Shown here in pieces: positions 1 through 8,569 of a stretch of DNA of 33,097 nucleotides; within the stretch, counting starts at the first letter, position 1; every line of letters starts with the position of its first letter. Both the position numbers and the translations under genes were made by a program. Source of the DNA: Robiginitomaculum sp. (GTDB taxonomy: Bacteria > Pseudomonadota > Alphaproteobacteria > Caulobacterales > Maricaulaceae). The stretch spans positions 1 through 33,097 of the forward strand of contig JAESTZ010000051.1 in the NCBI GenBank assembly GCA_016763315.1, written 5' to 3'. Below the pieces are notes generated by a model. It saw only the letters and a list, made by a program, of their open reading frames with translations, was not told where the DNA came from and ran no database searches.

Positions 1-1065
1 ATTTCGCCGTGGAATTATCCATTTGCTATGGCGATCAACCCAACCATTGCCGCATTGGCCGCTGGCAATCGGGTAATGATAAAACCATCGGAACTAACCC
101 CAAAATTATCACAATTACTTAGCGATCTAATCACCCAATATTTTGAGCCTGACCATATCACGGTAATTACTGGCGACTTAGAAGTCGCGCAACAATTCAG
201 CACCCTACCCTTTGACCATATCTTGTTTACCGGCTCGACCAAAGTCGGCGGTTTTGTCATGCAGGCGGCGGCGAAAAACCTAACCCCGGTCACATTGGAA
301 TTAGGTGGAAAATCACCAGCGATTATTGATGAAAACTTCCCAATGCAAACTGCTGTGGAAAAAATAGTTTCCGGAAAACTGTTCAATTCCGGCCAAACCT
401 GTATCGCCCCTGATTATGTATTGGTTGCGAAACCAAACGAGGCTGAATTCATTAAAACATATACCGAAACCGTCAGACAATTTTATCCAAATATTGGCGA
501 TAATGATGACTTTAGTGCCATCATATCCGAAGGTCATTTTGAACGCATAAACGGATTGATTACTGATGCCAAACAAAAAGGCGCAAACATAATTGAAATC
601 TACCCCGAAGAAGTAGGTAAGCCCTGTAATACCAGAAAAATGCCGCCGAAAATTGTCACCGGCATTACTGATGATATGAAAATCGCCAAAGAAGAAATTT
701 TTGGCCCGGTTTTACCTATTGTCGCCTATGAAACTGTCGATGAAGCATTGGACTATGTTATGGATCGCCCGCACCCCTTGGCGTTTTATGGCTTCTCCAA
801 AGACAATAATTTTGTCGAGAAACTTCTACACAACCCGCTGGCTGGTGGGGTCTGTATCAATGATACTTTGATGCATATTGTGCAAAACGATCTGCCATTT
901 GGTGGAGTTGGCTCCAGCGGAATGGGCTCTTACCACGGCTTTGATGGTTTTAAGACGTTTTCTCACGCCAAAGCAGTCTTTAGGCAATCAGGGATCAATG
1001 CCCGTAAGATGATGTTCCCGCCCTATGGCAAAACCATGGACAAATTATTGAAAATGTTGAGCTAA
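1..1065 (+). CDS. Aldehyde dehydrogenase, coniferyl-aldehyde-dehydrogenase-like (5' truncated)
   Basis: NAD(P)-dependent oxidation of an aldehyde to the carboxylic acid, cytosolic. The frame is open from base 1 and begins with SPWNYPF, the conserved ALDH substrate/cofactor-site motif, so the N-terminal part lies outside the window. Visible motifs in order are the general-base glutamate in LELGGKSP (codon 298-300), the nucleophilic cysteine in SGQTC (codon 400-402), EEIFGPVLP, and PFGGVGSSGMGSYHG near the C-terminus. The HGFDGFKTFSH tail and short C-terminus resemble the coniferyl aldehyde dehydrogenase/class-3-like branch. It ends 4 bases before the next gene, so they are probably co-transcribed with the sterol-desaturase gene. 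The family is certain; the substrate is not known. Confidence 0.93.
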   Translation: MSPWNYPFAMAINPTIAALAAGNRVMIKPSELTPKLSQLLSDLITQYFEPDHITVITGDLEVAQQFSTLPFDHILFTGSTKVGGFVMQAAAKNLTPVTLELGGKSPAIIDENFPMQTAVEKIVSGKLFNSGQTCIAPDYVLVAKPNEAEFIKTYTETVRQFYPNIGDNDDFSAIISEGHFERINGLITDAKQKGANIIEIYPEEVGKPCNTRKMPPKIVTGITDDMKIAKEEIFGPVLPIVAYETVDEALDYVMDRPHPLAFYGFSKDNNFVEKLLHNPLAGGVCINDTLMHIVQNDLPFGGVGSSGMGSYHGFDGFKTFSHAKAVFRQSGINARKMMFPPYGKTMDKLLKMLS

Positions 1066-1069
1066 AGTC

Positions 1070-1483
1070 ATGGTTGAATTATTCTTGCTTTTAGGCGTAT
1101 CGGTAATTGCTATTTTTTTTATTGCACTATTGATACAATTTTTGTTTCCGTTGCAAAAAACTGACCCGATTGATATTGCTGAATTTGAACAGCAGTTAAA
1201 TGACCATCATTACGACAATCAAATTTTACAAATAGTAGTTTCAGAATCTGGCAAAGAGGCTATTGCAAAACTGGGCAATAATGAATTAGCGTTTTTGCGA
1301 CGTTTAAGCGAGAAATATTCATTGCGTATTGTCACTCCAGAACAAATCAAGCTTACACAAAAAACCAATCAGACAATTATCTCGTTTGGTGATTTCACTT
1401 GGCCAAGTTTGACTTTCGAAAACCAACAATCGCAATCAATAGAAAATTGGCTAGCCCGTAAACCGGAGCAACATAATGCCTGA
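1070..1483 (+). CDS. Small single-pass membrane protein, function unknown
   Basis: A 137-residue protein that I do not recognise. Residues about 3-27 form one strongly hydrophobic transmembrane helix, followed by a soluble domain of about 110 residues rich in Asn/Gln and charged residues with no cysteine or metal motif. It begins 4 bases after the aldehyde dehydrogenase stop and overlaps the downstream sterol-desaturase-family gene by 8 bases, so translational coupling is likely. The context suggests an accessory role to the membrane hydroxylase, but that is inference only. Coding likelihood rests on the tight packing and codon usage like its neighbours. Confidence 0.7.
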   Translation: MVELFLLLGVSVIAIFFIALLIQFLFPLQKTDPIDIAEFEQQLNDHHYDNQILQIVVSESGKEAIAKLGNNELAFLRRLSEKYSLRIVTPEQIKLTQKTNQTIISFGDFTWPSLTFENQQSQSIENWLARKPEQHNA

Positions 1484-2420
1484 AAATATTCCTGATATAG
1501 ACGTTTCATCATTGGCTGCTCCGCTTTATGTGATTTTGATATTAGCGGAAATAATTGCTATTAAATTCCGTAAAGCCGGTGGTTATTATGAGGCCAAAGA
1601 CGCAAGCGCCAGTATTTTCATGGGCGCAGGAAGCGCGGTAATAAACGGCAGTTTGAATTTCATCACCTTGGCAGTTTTTTGGTTCGCTTATGAACTAGCC
1701 CCAATAAAGCTGCCGTTCAATATCTGGACATTTGCCGCTTGTTTTGTGTTGTGGGATTTTACCTATTATTGGGCGCATCGTTATTACCATCGTTCGCGCT
1801 GGGGATGGGCGGCGCACGTAGTTCATCATTCAAGCCAACACTATAATTTATCAACCGCACTTCGCCAATCGTGGAGCAGTCTGTTATCCGGAGCTTTCAT
1901 CTTGTTTGTACCATTGGCCTTGCTTGGGTTTCATCCGGCTTTGATCTTACTGTGTGGCGGCTTGAACTTAATTTATCAATTTTGGTTCCATACTGAATTT
2001 ATTGATAAATTCCCCAAATGGTTTGAAGCGGTAATGAATACTCCTTCTCACCACAGGGTTCATCATGCAAATAACCCGCGATATCTTGATGCCAATTATG
2101 CCGGAGTGTTTATTATTTGGGATCGTATGTTCGGCACTTTTGTGCCTGAGCTTGAAACTGACCCACCACGCTATGGCCTAGTAAATGATATCGGAACATT
2201 TAATCCAATACGCATAGCCTTTCATGAATATGTCGGGATTATCAAAGACATCTCGGCCGCAAAACTAAGCCTTTGGCAGCGTATTCAATATGTTTTCAGA
2301 CCGCCAGGCTGGTGTCATGACGGCTCAAGGCTTTCCTCGGAGCAGATCAAATCTGAATACCTCAAACAGCATCCTGACCAAAAGGCAACACCCGGACTCA
2401 AAGTCAATATAAGCGACTGA
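1476..2420 (+). CDS. Sterol desaturase / fatty acid hydroxylase superfamily membrane protein
   Basis: A 314-residue integral membrane di-iron oxygenase. The three histidine clusters that bind the iron pair are present: HRYYH (residues 101-105), HVVHH (114-118) and HHRVHH (192-197). Several hydrophobic segments precede and separate them (about 17-30, 60-75, 82-98, 138-172). Family members hydroxylate or desaturate sterols, fatty acids, carotenoids or ether lipids at the inner membrane, and the substrate cannot be told from sequence. It overlaps the small membrane protein gene upstream by 8 bases and sits 67 bases before a lipoprotein esterase. With the aldehyde dehydrogenase this suggests sequential oxidation of a hydrophobic compound (inference). 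Confidence 0.92.
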   Translation: MPENIPDIDVSSLAAPLYVILILAEIIAIKFRKAGGYYEAKDASASIFMGAGSAVINGSLNFITLAVFWFAYELAPIKLPFNIWTFAACFVLWDFTYYWAHRYYHRSRWGWAAHVVHHSSQHYNLSTALRQSWSSLLSGAFILFVPLALLGFHPALILLCGGLNLIYQFWFHTEFIDKFPKWFEAVMNTPSHHRVHHANNPRYLDANYAGVFIIWDRMFGTFVPELETDPPRYGLVNDIGTFNPIRIAFHEYVGIIKDISAAKLSLWQRIQYVFRPPGWCHDGSRLSSEQIKSEYLKQHPDQKATPGLKVNISD

Positions 2421-2487
2421 AACAGTTGCGCGACATTGCGTAGTTAGCTACCGTTCTTGGATAAATTAGACTAGTTTGGAATCTTTT

Positions 2488-4242
2488 ATGAAAAACCTAA
2501 CCCTACTCTTGGTTATAACTGCATTTATTTCCGCCTGCCAGAAACCTGCTGCGGATCTGAAGGCTGATGTAGACTTAGGCACACTACGCACCATTGAAAA
2601 TGGCCAAATAGCCGGCTCGATAACTGACAATGGCAATCACCGTTGGGCTGGTATTGCCTTTGCCAAACCACCGGTTGGGAATTTACGCTGGAGAGCACCG
2701 CGTAAACCAGACAATTGGGAAGATGTCTTTCATGCTGTGGACGCATCAGCCAGATGTCCACAAAAAGCCCGCAGCACAGATGCTGACAAGATAGGAAAAC
2801 TGGTAGGATCGGAAGATTGCTTATACTTAAATGTCTGGGCTCCGGCTTTTACAAAAGAACAAATACCGCAGGGCGAAAACAAACTACCGGTAATGGTGTT
2901 TATTCATGGTGGCAGCAATGTCTGGGGCTATGGCGGACAATATGATTCACAATATCTTTCCGCACGCCACGACCTGATCGTCGTTACCATCAATTACCGA
3001 CTCGGCCCACTTGGCTGGTTTTTCGAGCCTAGCTTACAGCAAGACAACGTCAATCCTGATGATAATTCTCCCAACTTTGCCAATCTGGATATGATAGCTG
3101 CTTTGCAGTGGGTGCAAAAAAATGTTTCTGCCTTTGGTGGTGATCCGAACAGGGTAACTATATTTGGCGAATCCGCTGGCGGTCACAATGTTGCAAGCCT
3201 TATGGCAATGCCACGCGCTCAAGGGTTGTTTCATGGTGCTATTATTCAAAGCGGGTATTTCACATCACGATCAATTACCGGACAGCAACAGGGTGTGGAT
3301 GAAGATTATGGCTGGGAATTCAAAGGAGACAAAGCAATAATCGCAAGTCTCGCCCCGTCACCAGAAGCTAGCGGCTACAAACTTGCAGATTTCTTGCGCG
3401 ATGCATCGGTAAAAGAATTATTTGCGGCTGCCGCAGCAGCAGATGGTGAACCAGGCTCACCACTTATTATTCGCGACGGAATTTTAATTCCACGAGCAGG
3501 GCTGGAAAGCGCATTAGAAAACTCCGAACATGAAATAGTTCCATTTATTACCGGAACCAATCGTGATGAACTAAAATTATTTAATATTGCCGACAAAGAG
3601 TTGATGAAAAAAGCTTTCGGGGTTTTACCCCGAGCCAGAGATCCCGAGCTATATAACTTAATCTCCAATTACCAAAGTGCCATGTGGCGCGCCAGATCTG
3701 TTGACGAACAGGCAATAAGAATTAGTCAGCGTAATCAAAATCCAGTTTATGCCTATCGTTTTGACTGGGATGAAGAGGGAAGTTTTCTTGGTTCGGATTT
3801 TTCACAATTGCTCGGAGCCGCCCATGCAATGGAAATTCCATTTATTTTTGATGGTTTCGAGCAATTCCCGATCGGCGGAGAACGGATTTTCCCTAAAGCC
3901 GGAGCCAATGAACGTGATCAATTATCCGCAGCAATGATGTCTTACTGGGCCGAGTTCGCATACACAGGCAATCCCGGTAAAGGCCGAAATGCTGAATTAG
4001 AAATATGGAATAGCTGGAGCGATAGTCCCGCAGAAGGGCAGTTAATTATCTTTGACACACTATCAGGCGGTGGCACAAGAATGAATCAACAGGTTATCAG
4101 TTCAACATCTGTTTATCAAAGTTTAGGGAAAGAAACAGCAGAGCTACCCGGACAAACCCGGTGCATAATATTGCAAAGTGTCATTAGCTGGTTCCCCGAA
4201 ACAAATGACATGGCTAAAAATGCTAATATTAGATACTGTTAA
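2488..4242 (+). CDS. Type-B carboxylesterase, predicted lipoprotein
   Basis: A 584-residue alpha/beta-hydrolase of the carboxylesterase/cholinesterase family. I chose the ATG at 2488 because it gives a clean lipoprotein signal: a hydrophobic stretch, then lipobox ISAC with Cys17. An in-frame TTG 12 bases upstream adds only four residues. The catalytic machinery is complete: oxyanion HGG (140-142), GESAGG with nucleophile Ser229, acid Glu361 in GTNRDE, and His446 in GAAHAMEIPF. EDCLYLNVW is also typical. It probably hydrolyses esters at the envelope, outside the cytoplasm. It lies between the hydroxylase gene and a TonB receptor, so it may process an imported ester or lipid (inference). Confidence 0.93.
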   Translation: MKNLTLLLVITAFISACQKPAADLKADVDLGTLRTIENGQIAGSITDNGNHRWAGIAFAKPPVGNLRWRAPRKPDNWEDVFHAVDASARCPQKARSTDADKIGKLVGSEDCLYLNVWAPAFTKEQIPQGENKLPVMVFIHGGSNVWGYGGQYDSQYLSARHDLIVVTINYRLGPLGWFFEPSLQQDNVNPDDNSPNFANLDMIAALQWVQKNVSAFGGDPNRVTIFGESAGGHNVASLMAMPRAQGLFHGAIIQSGYFTSRSITGQQQGVDEDYGWEFKGDKAIIASLAPSPEASGYKLADFLRDASVKELFAAAAAADGEPGSPLIIRDGILIPRAGLESALENSEHEIVPFITGTNRDELKLFNIADKELMKKAFGVLPRARDPELYNLISNYQSAMWRARSVDEQAIRISQRNQNPVYAYRFDWDEEGSFLGSDFSQLLGAAHAMEIPFIFDGFEQFPIGGERIFPKAGANERDQLSAAMMSYWAEFAYTGNPGKGRNAELEIWNSWSDSPAEGQLIIFDTLSGGGTRMNQQVISSTSVYQSLGKETAELPGQTRCIILQSVISWFPETNDMAKNANIRYC

Positions 4243-4261
4243 GTATCTGTTGTTGCAACAA
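4232..4261. other. Two short palindromes at the esterase 3' end
   Basis: GATACT and AGTATC pair around a 4-base loop (4232-4247) and include the esterase stop codon. A perfect 12-base palindrome TTGTTGCAACAA follows (4250-4261). There is no T-run, so this is a weak terminator candidate at best, or a protein-binding site in front of the TonB receptor gene. Confidence 0.3.
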
Positions 4262-4386
4262 AACACCACTTATAAATTCTCCCGTCACGCGACTGTTTTT
4301 TTAACAAAATACTCTGGACGAATCTCAATAAAAGTGTTGTAGTTCTCCTATCCGTGTGAAAAACGCACGATGATGAGGGGATTAAA

Positions 4387-6801
4387 ATGAAGTTTTTTAA
4401 CAGACGCATGCTTGCGTCAACCGCTATTATTGGTGCTTTGGCTCTGCCGGGTGCTGCACTTGCACAGCTTGATGATGAAATCATCGTCACAGCGCAAAAA
4501 CGTGAAAGCACGTTACAAGATACACCTATTGCCATGAGCGCAGTAGGCGGCGAGACCTTGGCCGATTCGGCAATTAGAAATGCTCAGGATTTAGTGGCTT
4601 TAGTGCCTTCCTTGGCTATTCCGCAATTTGCCAACCCATCGGCAACCACAATCTCAATTCGCGGTATAGGCACTTCGGGCTTTAACGCCGGCCTGGAACC
4701 TTCGGTTGGTGTTTTCATCGACGGTGTTTATCGTTCGCGCGCAGGTACTGCTATCAATGACTTTATTGCTGTTGAGCGTATCGAAGTCTTGCGCGGGCCA
4801 CAGTCTACACTTTACGGCAAGAACACACCGGCCGGTGTGTTAAGTATCATCACCAAAAAACCACAGTTTGACTTTGGTTCTGAAGGTGAACTTACTTATG
4901 GTAATTACAATCAAGTAGTTGCCAAAGGTTCCGTAACCGGCCCTATAGGCGATAAGGCAGCATTTCGTGTTTCCGGTAATTTGAACAAGCGTGACGGTTT
5001 TATCACCAACACCCTTACCGGACAGGACATTAACAATCGTAATCGTTATGGTCTTCGCGGGCAGCTATTGTTTGAACCAAGTGATATTCTATCTATCCGG
5101 TTAATTGGTGATTACAACAACATCAATGAAAGATGTTGTGGCGCGACACCGATCTTACATGCCGCGGGTCCTTTAGCTGCTCTACTTGATCTTGGCGGCC
5201 CCTTGACCGATCCTCTACCTGGTGGCGCACCTAACCTGATCAATACCGACCCGTTTAATCGTCAAGTCAGCTATAATGGTGACGTTCTTACCCAAAATGA
5301 TAATTATGGGTTCTCCGGCGAGATTAACTTCGACATGGGCGGGGCAACTTTGACCTCAATTACTGCCTATCGTGGCTTTGATGAAACCAGCAATATCGAT
5401 GCTGACTTTATTGATGCCTCATTGGTGGAAAATCGTCGTGTTGATGATGATTTCAAAACCTTCACTCAAGAGTTCCGGTTGACTTCCAACGGTTCCGGTC
5501 AAATTGACTGGATGGTTGGTGCTTATTATTTCAACCAAGATCTTAACACCAGAAACCGTACAACATTCGGTGAAGATGCTCGCACATATGCGGACAATTT
5601 GGCGAACCTGCTTAGTGGCGGTACTGCTAATTTGACCTCTGTCGAAAACGCATTTCTTGCGGCACAGTTTTTTGGCATCCCAACCGGTTACGCACCAATT
5701 GCACCGGGAGACTTTTTCCGTCAGGGAACCGGTCTTGGGTTTAATTTCAACCAAAAATCCAAAAGTTACTCAACGTTTGGATCTGTCGATTGGCACACAA
5801 CAGATAGAATGACTGTGACAACCGGAGTGCGTTATACTAGAGAAACCAAAGATGTAGTTGGCCTATTCACTACCGATGATCGCTTCTCTGCCCTGGATTT
5901 GAATAATCTGGCATTTTTGCCACTCTTGGGTGCTCCTGTGAATGCATTTGCTGGTTTCGCGGCATTGCAACCATTTAGAGCTACAGCCGATTTCGCAGAT
6001 ACGAGAACTGAAGACAAAGTCACCGGTAATGTAATTGTTGCCTATGACTGGAATGACACTTTCAACACCTATTTCAGCTATAGCCGTGGTTATAAGGCTG
6101 GTGGCTTTAACCTGTCACAAGATACCAGTGTAACCGGACGTGATTTTGCTTCCGAAACCATGAACAATTACGAACTTGGTTGGAAAGCTAAAATGTTCGA
6201 CAATCACGTTCAGTTCAATGGTGCGGTTTTCTCGCAAACCCTGATTGATTTTCAAAGCAATACCTTTAACGGTATTTCCTTTGACCTGACCAATGCCGGT
6301 TCAGTAAGTATTGACGGTGTTGAAATTGATATTTTGGCGCAGCCAACTGACAATTTCACTTTTACTTTCGGTACAACGTATCTCGACGCCAAGTATGACG
6401 AGTTCCTGCAAGGCCCTTCAATTATTGGATCACCAACCCCTACTGTTGATTTAAGTGGTGGGCGACTTGCCGGTGTTTCCAAATGGACAATATCTTCCAC
6501 AGCAACTTATGACTTCCCGCTTGGCCAGTACCTAGGCTTTGTTCGCGGTGAGTACTATTACCGCAGTGGATTTGCACCGGGTACTGATTTGAACCCTCTA
6601 AAAGAACAGCCTGGTACTAGTATTATATCGGCTAGTACCGGCATTCGCGCCGATAATTGGGATCTGTCTTTCTGGGGCAAAAACATTACTGACGCCCAAG
6701 TATTCCAAGGTGTGTTCGATACTGTGTTCCAAGCAGGCAGCTTAAGCGGGTACCCAATTGACCCGGCTACCTATGGCGTAACCTTACGTATGCGTCGCTG
6801 A
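4387..6801 (+). CDS. TonB-dependent outer-membrane receptor
   Basis: An 804-residue outer-membrane receptor. A signal peptide of about 26 residues ends in GAALA|Q, followed by a TonB-box-like DEIIVTAQKR and a plug domain (about 45-160) with SIRGIG, EVLRGPQSTLYGKNTPAGV and IITKKP. The rest is a 22-strand-type barrel ending in a basic-aromatic strand. A GAGGGG ribosome-binding site precedes the ATG. The alphaproteobacterial VTAQKR subfamily is large, and its substrates range from siderophores to hydrophobic organics. Placement behind an esterase, hydroxylase and aldehyde dehydrogenase suggests import of an organic substrate rather than iron (inference). The gene ends before a strong hairpin terminator. 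Confidence 0.95.
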   Translation: MKFFNRRMLASTAIIGALALPGAALAQLDDEIIVTAQKRESTLQDTPIAMSAVGGETLADSAIRNAQDLVALVPSLAIPQFANPSATTISIRGIGTSGFNAGLEPSVGVFIDGVYRSRAGTAINDFIAVERIEVLRGPQSTLYGKNTPAGVLSIITKKPQFDFGSEGELTYGNYNQVVAKGSVTGPIGDKAAFRVSGNLNKRDGFITNTLTGQDINNRNRYGLRGQLLFEPSDILSIRLIGDYNNINERCCGATPILHAAGPLAALLDLGGPLTDPLPGGAPNLINTDPFNRQVSYNGDVLTQNDNYGFSGEINFDMGGATLTSITAYRGFDETSNIDADFIDASLVENRRVDDDFKTFTQEFRLTSNGSGQIDWMVGAYYFNQDLNTRNRTTFGEDARTYADNLANLLSGGTANLTSVENAFLAAQFFGIPTGYAPIAPGDFFRQGTGLGFNFNQKSKSYSTFGSVDWHTTDRMTVTTGVRYTRETKDVVGLFTTDDRFSALDLNNLAFLPLLGAPVNAFAGFAALQPFRATADFADTRTEDKVTGNVIVAYDWNDTFNTYFSYSRGYKAGGFNLSQDTSVTGRDFASETMNNYELGWKAKMFDNHVQFNGAVFSQTLIDFQSNTFNGISFDLTNAGSVSIDGVEIDILAQPTDNFTFTFGTTYLDAKYDEFLQGPSIIGSPTPTVDLSGGRLAGVSKWTISSTATYDFPLGQYLGFVRGEYYYRSGFAPGTDLNPLKEQPGTSIISASTGIRADNWDLSFWGKNITDAQVFQGVFDTVFQAGSLSGYPIDPATYGVTLRMRR

Positions 6802-6823
6802 TTATAGATTCTACATAACAATA

Positions 6824-6856
6824 AAAGCCGGGCAGCTAATACTGCCCGGCTTTTTT
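6824..6856. terminator. Rho-independent terminator after TonB receptor
   Basis: A perfect 12-bp stem (AAAGCCGGGCAG / CTGCCCGGCTTT) with a 6-base loop is followed by TTTTTT on the plus strand. An A-rich left arm means it could also stop leftward transcription from the convergent anchor-protein gene. Confidence 0.93.
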
Positions 6857-6966
6857 ATTACCTAAGATTTTTTCAATAAAAGTTGATCATGCTTTGCAAT
6901 AAGAAATTGTGTGAAAACCATCACGCCTGTTCAAGATAAACAGGAACTATCAACGAAATTACCAAG

Positions 6967-7629
6967 CTATTTCAAATGCACAATATCCAGATATGGCCCT
7001 TTGGTTTTCAAAGTTATGGTCATCGTCGTATCAGTGCGGTTGCGCCAAAACCAGCCATGATAACCATCAAACTCGGCCTCGATAATACCTTCATCGCTCT
7101 GTTTCGCCCCCTTGGCATAACTATGATAGCTTATTTCCAACTCGACAGAGTCTGCATGAATATCAAAATTAGCCCGGCCACCATTAGTCTGCCATGAATA
7201 ATTAGCCCGTTGGCCTTTATTCATTTTCAACTTGATCTCGGTTCCTTCATTCGGTGCTAACGTTACTTTCATTTCATCACTTGCCATGACCACTTTAGGC
7301 ACAACAACTGCCACAGGCTCGGCAGGCGCACTATCTTCAATAACAGGGACAGCCACAGGAACAGCAGCACTTTCTTGTGGCATTTGCTGTTCATCATTTA
7401 ATTCCGCCGCCCGATCAGACGCAGCTTCTTCGGCCAATGAGACCTTGATCTCACCCATTTTCTTTAACCCAAGCACTTGCCCAACACCCGATGGGTCAAT
7501 GCCATACTCTGCAGGCATTACAACTGTAACTAAAATTACTCCGGCTCCAACAGCAGCCAAAAGTGTTGATTTCAATAATTGTTTCGTTGACGGTAAATCA
7601 GCGTGCCTAAGAGAATTCGAGTTATGCAT
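6967..7629 (-). CDS. Transmembrane anchor protein (HupE/UreJ partner)
   Basis: A 220-residue protein of the family usually labelled transmembrane anchor protein. It has a short cytosolic N-terminus with LPSTKQLLKS, one transmembrane helix (about 20-40), then the conserved VVMPAEYGIDPSGVGQVLGL, a low-complexity Pro/Val/Ala/Glu linker (about 75-115), and a C-terminal beta-rich periplasmic domain with several tryptophans (YSWQTNGG, YHGWFWRN). AAAGGAG lies 7 bases before the ATG. It starts 10 bases after the HupE-like gene and is surely co-transcribed with it. The biochemical role is unknown. The gene ends in TAG, which matters for interpreting purM. Confidence 0.82.
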   Translation of the reverse strand: MHNSNSLRHADLPSTKQLLKSTLLAAVGAGVILVTVVMPAEYGIDPSGVGQVLGLKKMGEIKVSLAEEAASDRAAELNDEQQMPQESAAVPVAVPVIEDSAPAEPVAVVVPKVVMASDEMKVTLAPNEGTEIKLKMNKGQRANYSWQTNGGRANFDIHADSVELEISYHSYAKGAKQSDEGIIEAEFDGYHGWFWRNRTDTTMTITLKTKGPYLDIVHLK

Positions 7630-7639
7630 GATAGCTCCT

Positions 7640-8365
7640 TTAACTTGTAAAAAATCCGGTTAGCTGGGTGCCAATTAACAAAAACCCTGCCAACATCAAA
7701 ACTGTATTAACCGCATAGGCGTGACGCATAAAGTTGCCAAACCGGCGCCAGTAATTGATGAATATCAGTATAACTACCAAGGCAAGTATCTGTCCGATTT
7801 CGACGCCGACATTAAAAGCAATAAGATTAGTTAATAATCCGTCCGGGGACATTTCATAATCAAGAATTTTAGTTGCCAGGCCAAACCCGTGAAACAGACC
7901 AAAAATCAAAGTGGCGGCTCTGGTATCCGGTTGGAAACCAAACCAGCGCTGGAACGCACCCATATTATCAAGAGCTTTATAAACAACTGAAAACCCGATG
8001 ATCGCATCAATAATATAGGCATTGAATTTTATCTGCAACAAAACCCCGGATAGCAGAGTGATGATGTGGCCAATGGCAAATAGGGTGACATAGAAACTAA
8101 CGTCTTTTAGGCGATAAAGAAAAAATATCACCCCGAATAAAAACAGCAAATGATCATAACCAGTCATCATGTGCTTGGCACCCAAATAAAGGAATGCCAT
8201 CAAATGCACACCGGATATTTCTTGTATATAACCCTTATCGCCCTCGGTCACACCATGTGCCAGCGCACCATTTGTTGTAACAAGAACCAGCAATAAAGTG
8301 CATAGCCATATGAAAGGCAAGTATGAGCGTTTCTGTGAAACAGCCAAATTTAAAAACTTAAACAA
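7640..8365 (-). CDS. HupE/UreJ-family membrane protein
   Basis: A 241-residue polytopic inner-membrane protein. An N-terminal hydrophobic segment (about 15-35, ending NGALAHG) may be a cleaved signal. Family hallmarks follow: GAKHMMTGYDHLLFL, AIGHIITLL, a Phe-His-Gly-rich LFHGFGLATKI and FNVGVEIGQ, spread over about six further membrane segments. Classical HupE/UreJ members are nickel transporters or permeases beside hydrogenase or urease genes. No such genes occur here, and this two-gene form with an anchor protein is a separate, little-studied branch. The conserved membrane histidines suggest metal handling (inference). Confidence 0.85.
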   Translation of the reverse strand: MFKFLNLAVSQKRSYLPFIWLCTLLLVLVTTNGALAHGVTEGDKGYIQEISGVHLMAFLYLGAKHMMTGYDHLLFLFGVIFFLYRLKDVSFYVTLFAIGHIITLLSGVLLQIKFNAYIIDAIIGFSVVYKALDNMGAFQRWFGFQPDTRAATLIFGLFHGFGLATKILDYEMSPDGLLTNLIAFNVGVEIGQILALVVILIFINYWRRFGNFMRHAYAVNTVLMLAGFLLIGTQLTGFFTS

Positions 8366-8569
8366 TTTCCATACCTGTCAGTTATCTTACAATCATTCTT
8401 ATGTTAAAACCCTGATCTTTTGTGGAGTAATTTCATTACATCGTCAAACTATTACACCTTGTGATCTATATTAAAGAGTTTGAAAAATCGGGTTCATTTT
8501 GAGTCACGAATACTATAACATCTTACCTCCGGCTCTTTTCGAGTGGGTGCCTTGTAGAGGAAAATCGAA

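Noticed and set aside
7640..8365. Nickel transporter for a hydrogenase or urease
   Set aside because: No hydrogenase or urease genes are nearby, and the partner gene is an anchor protein, so a specific nickel role is not claimed.
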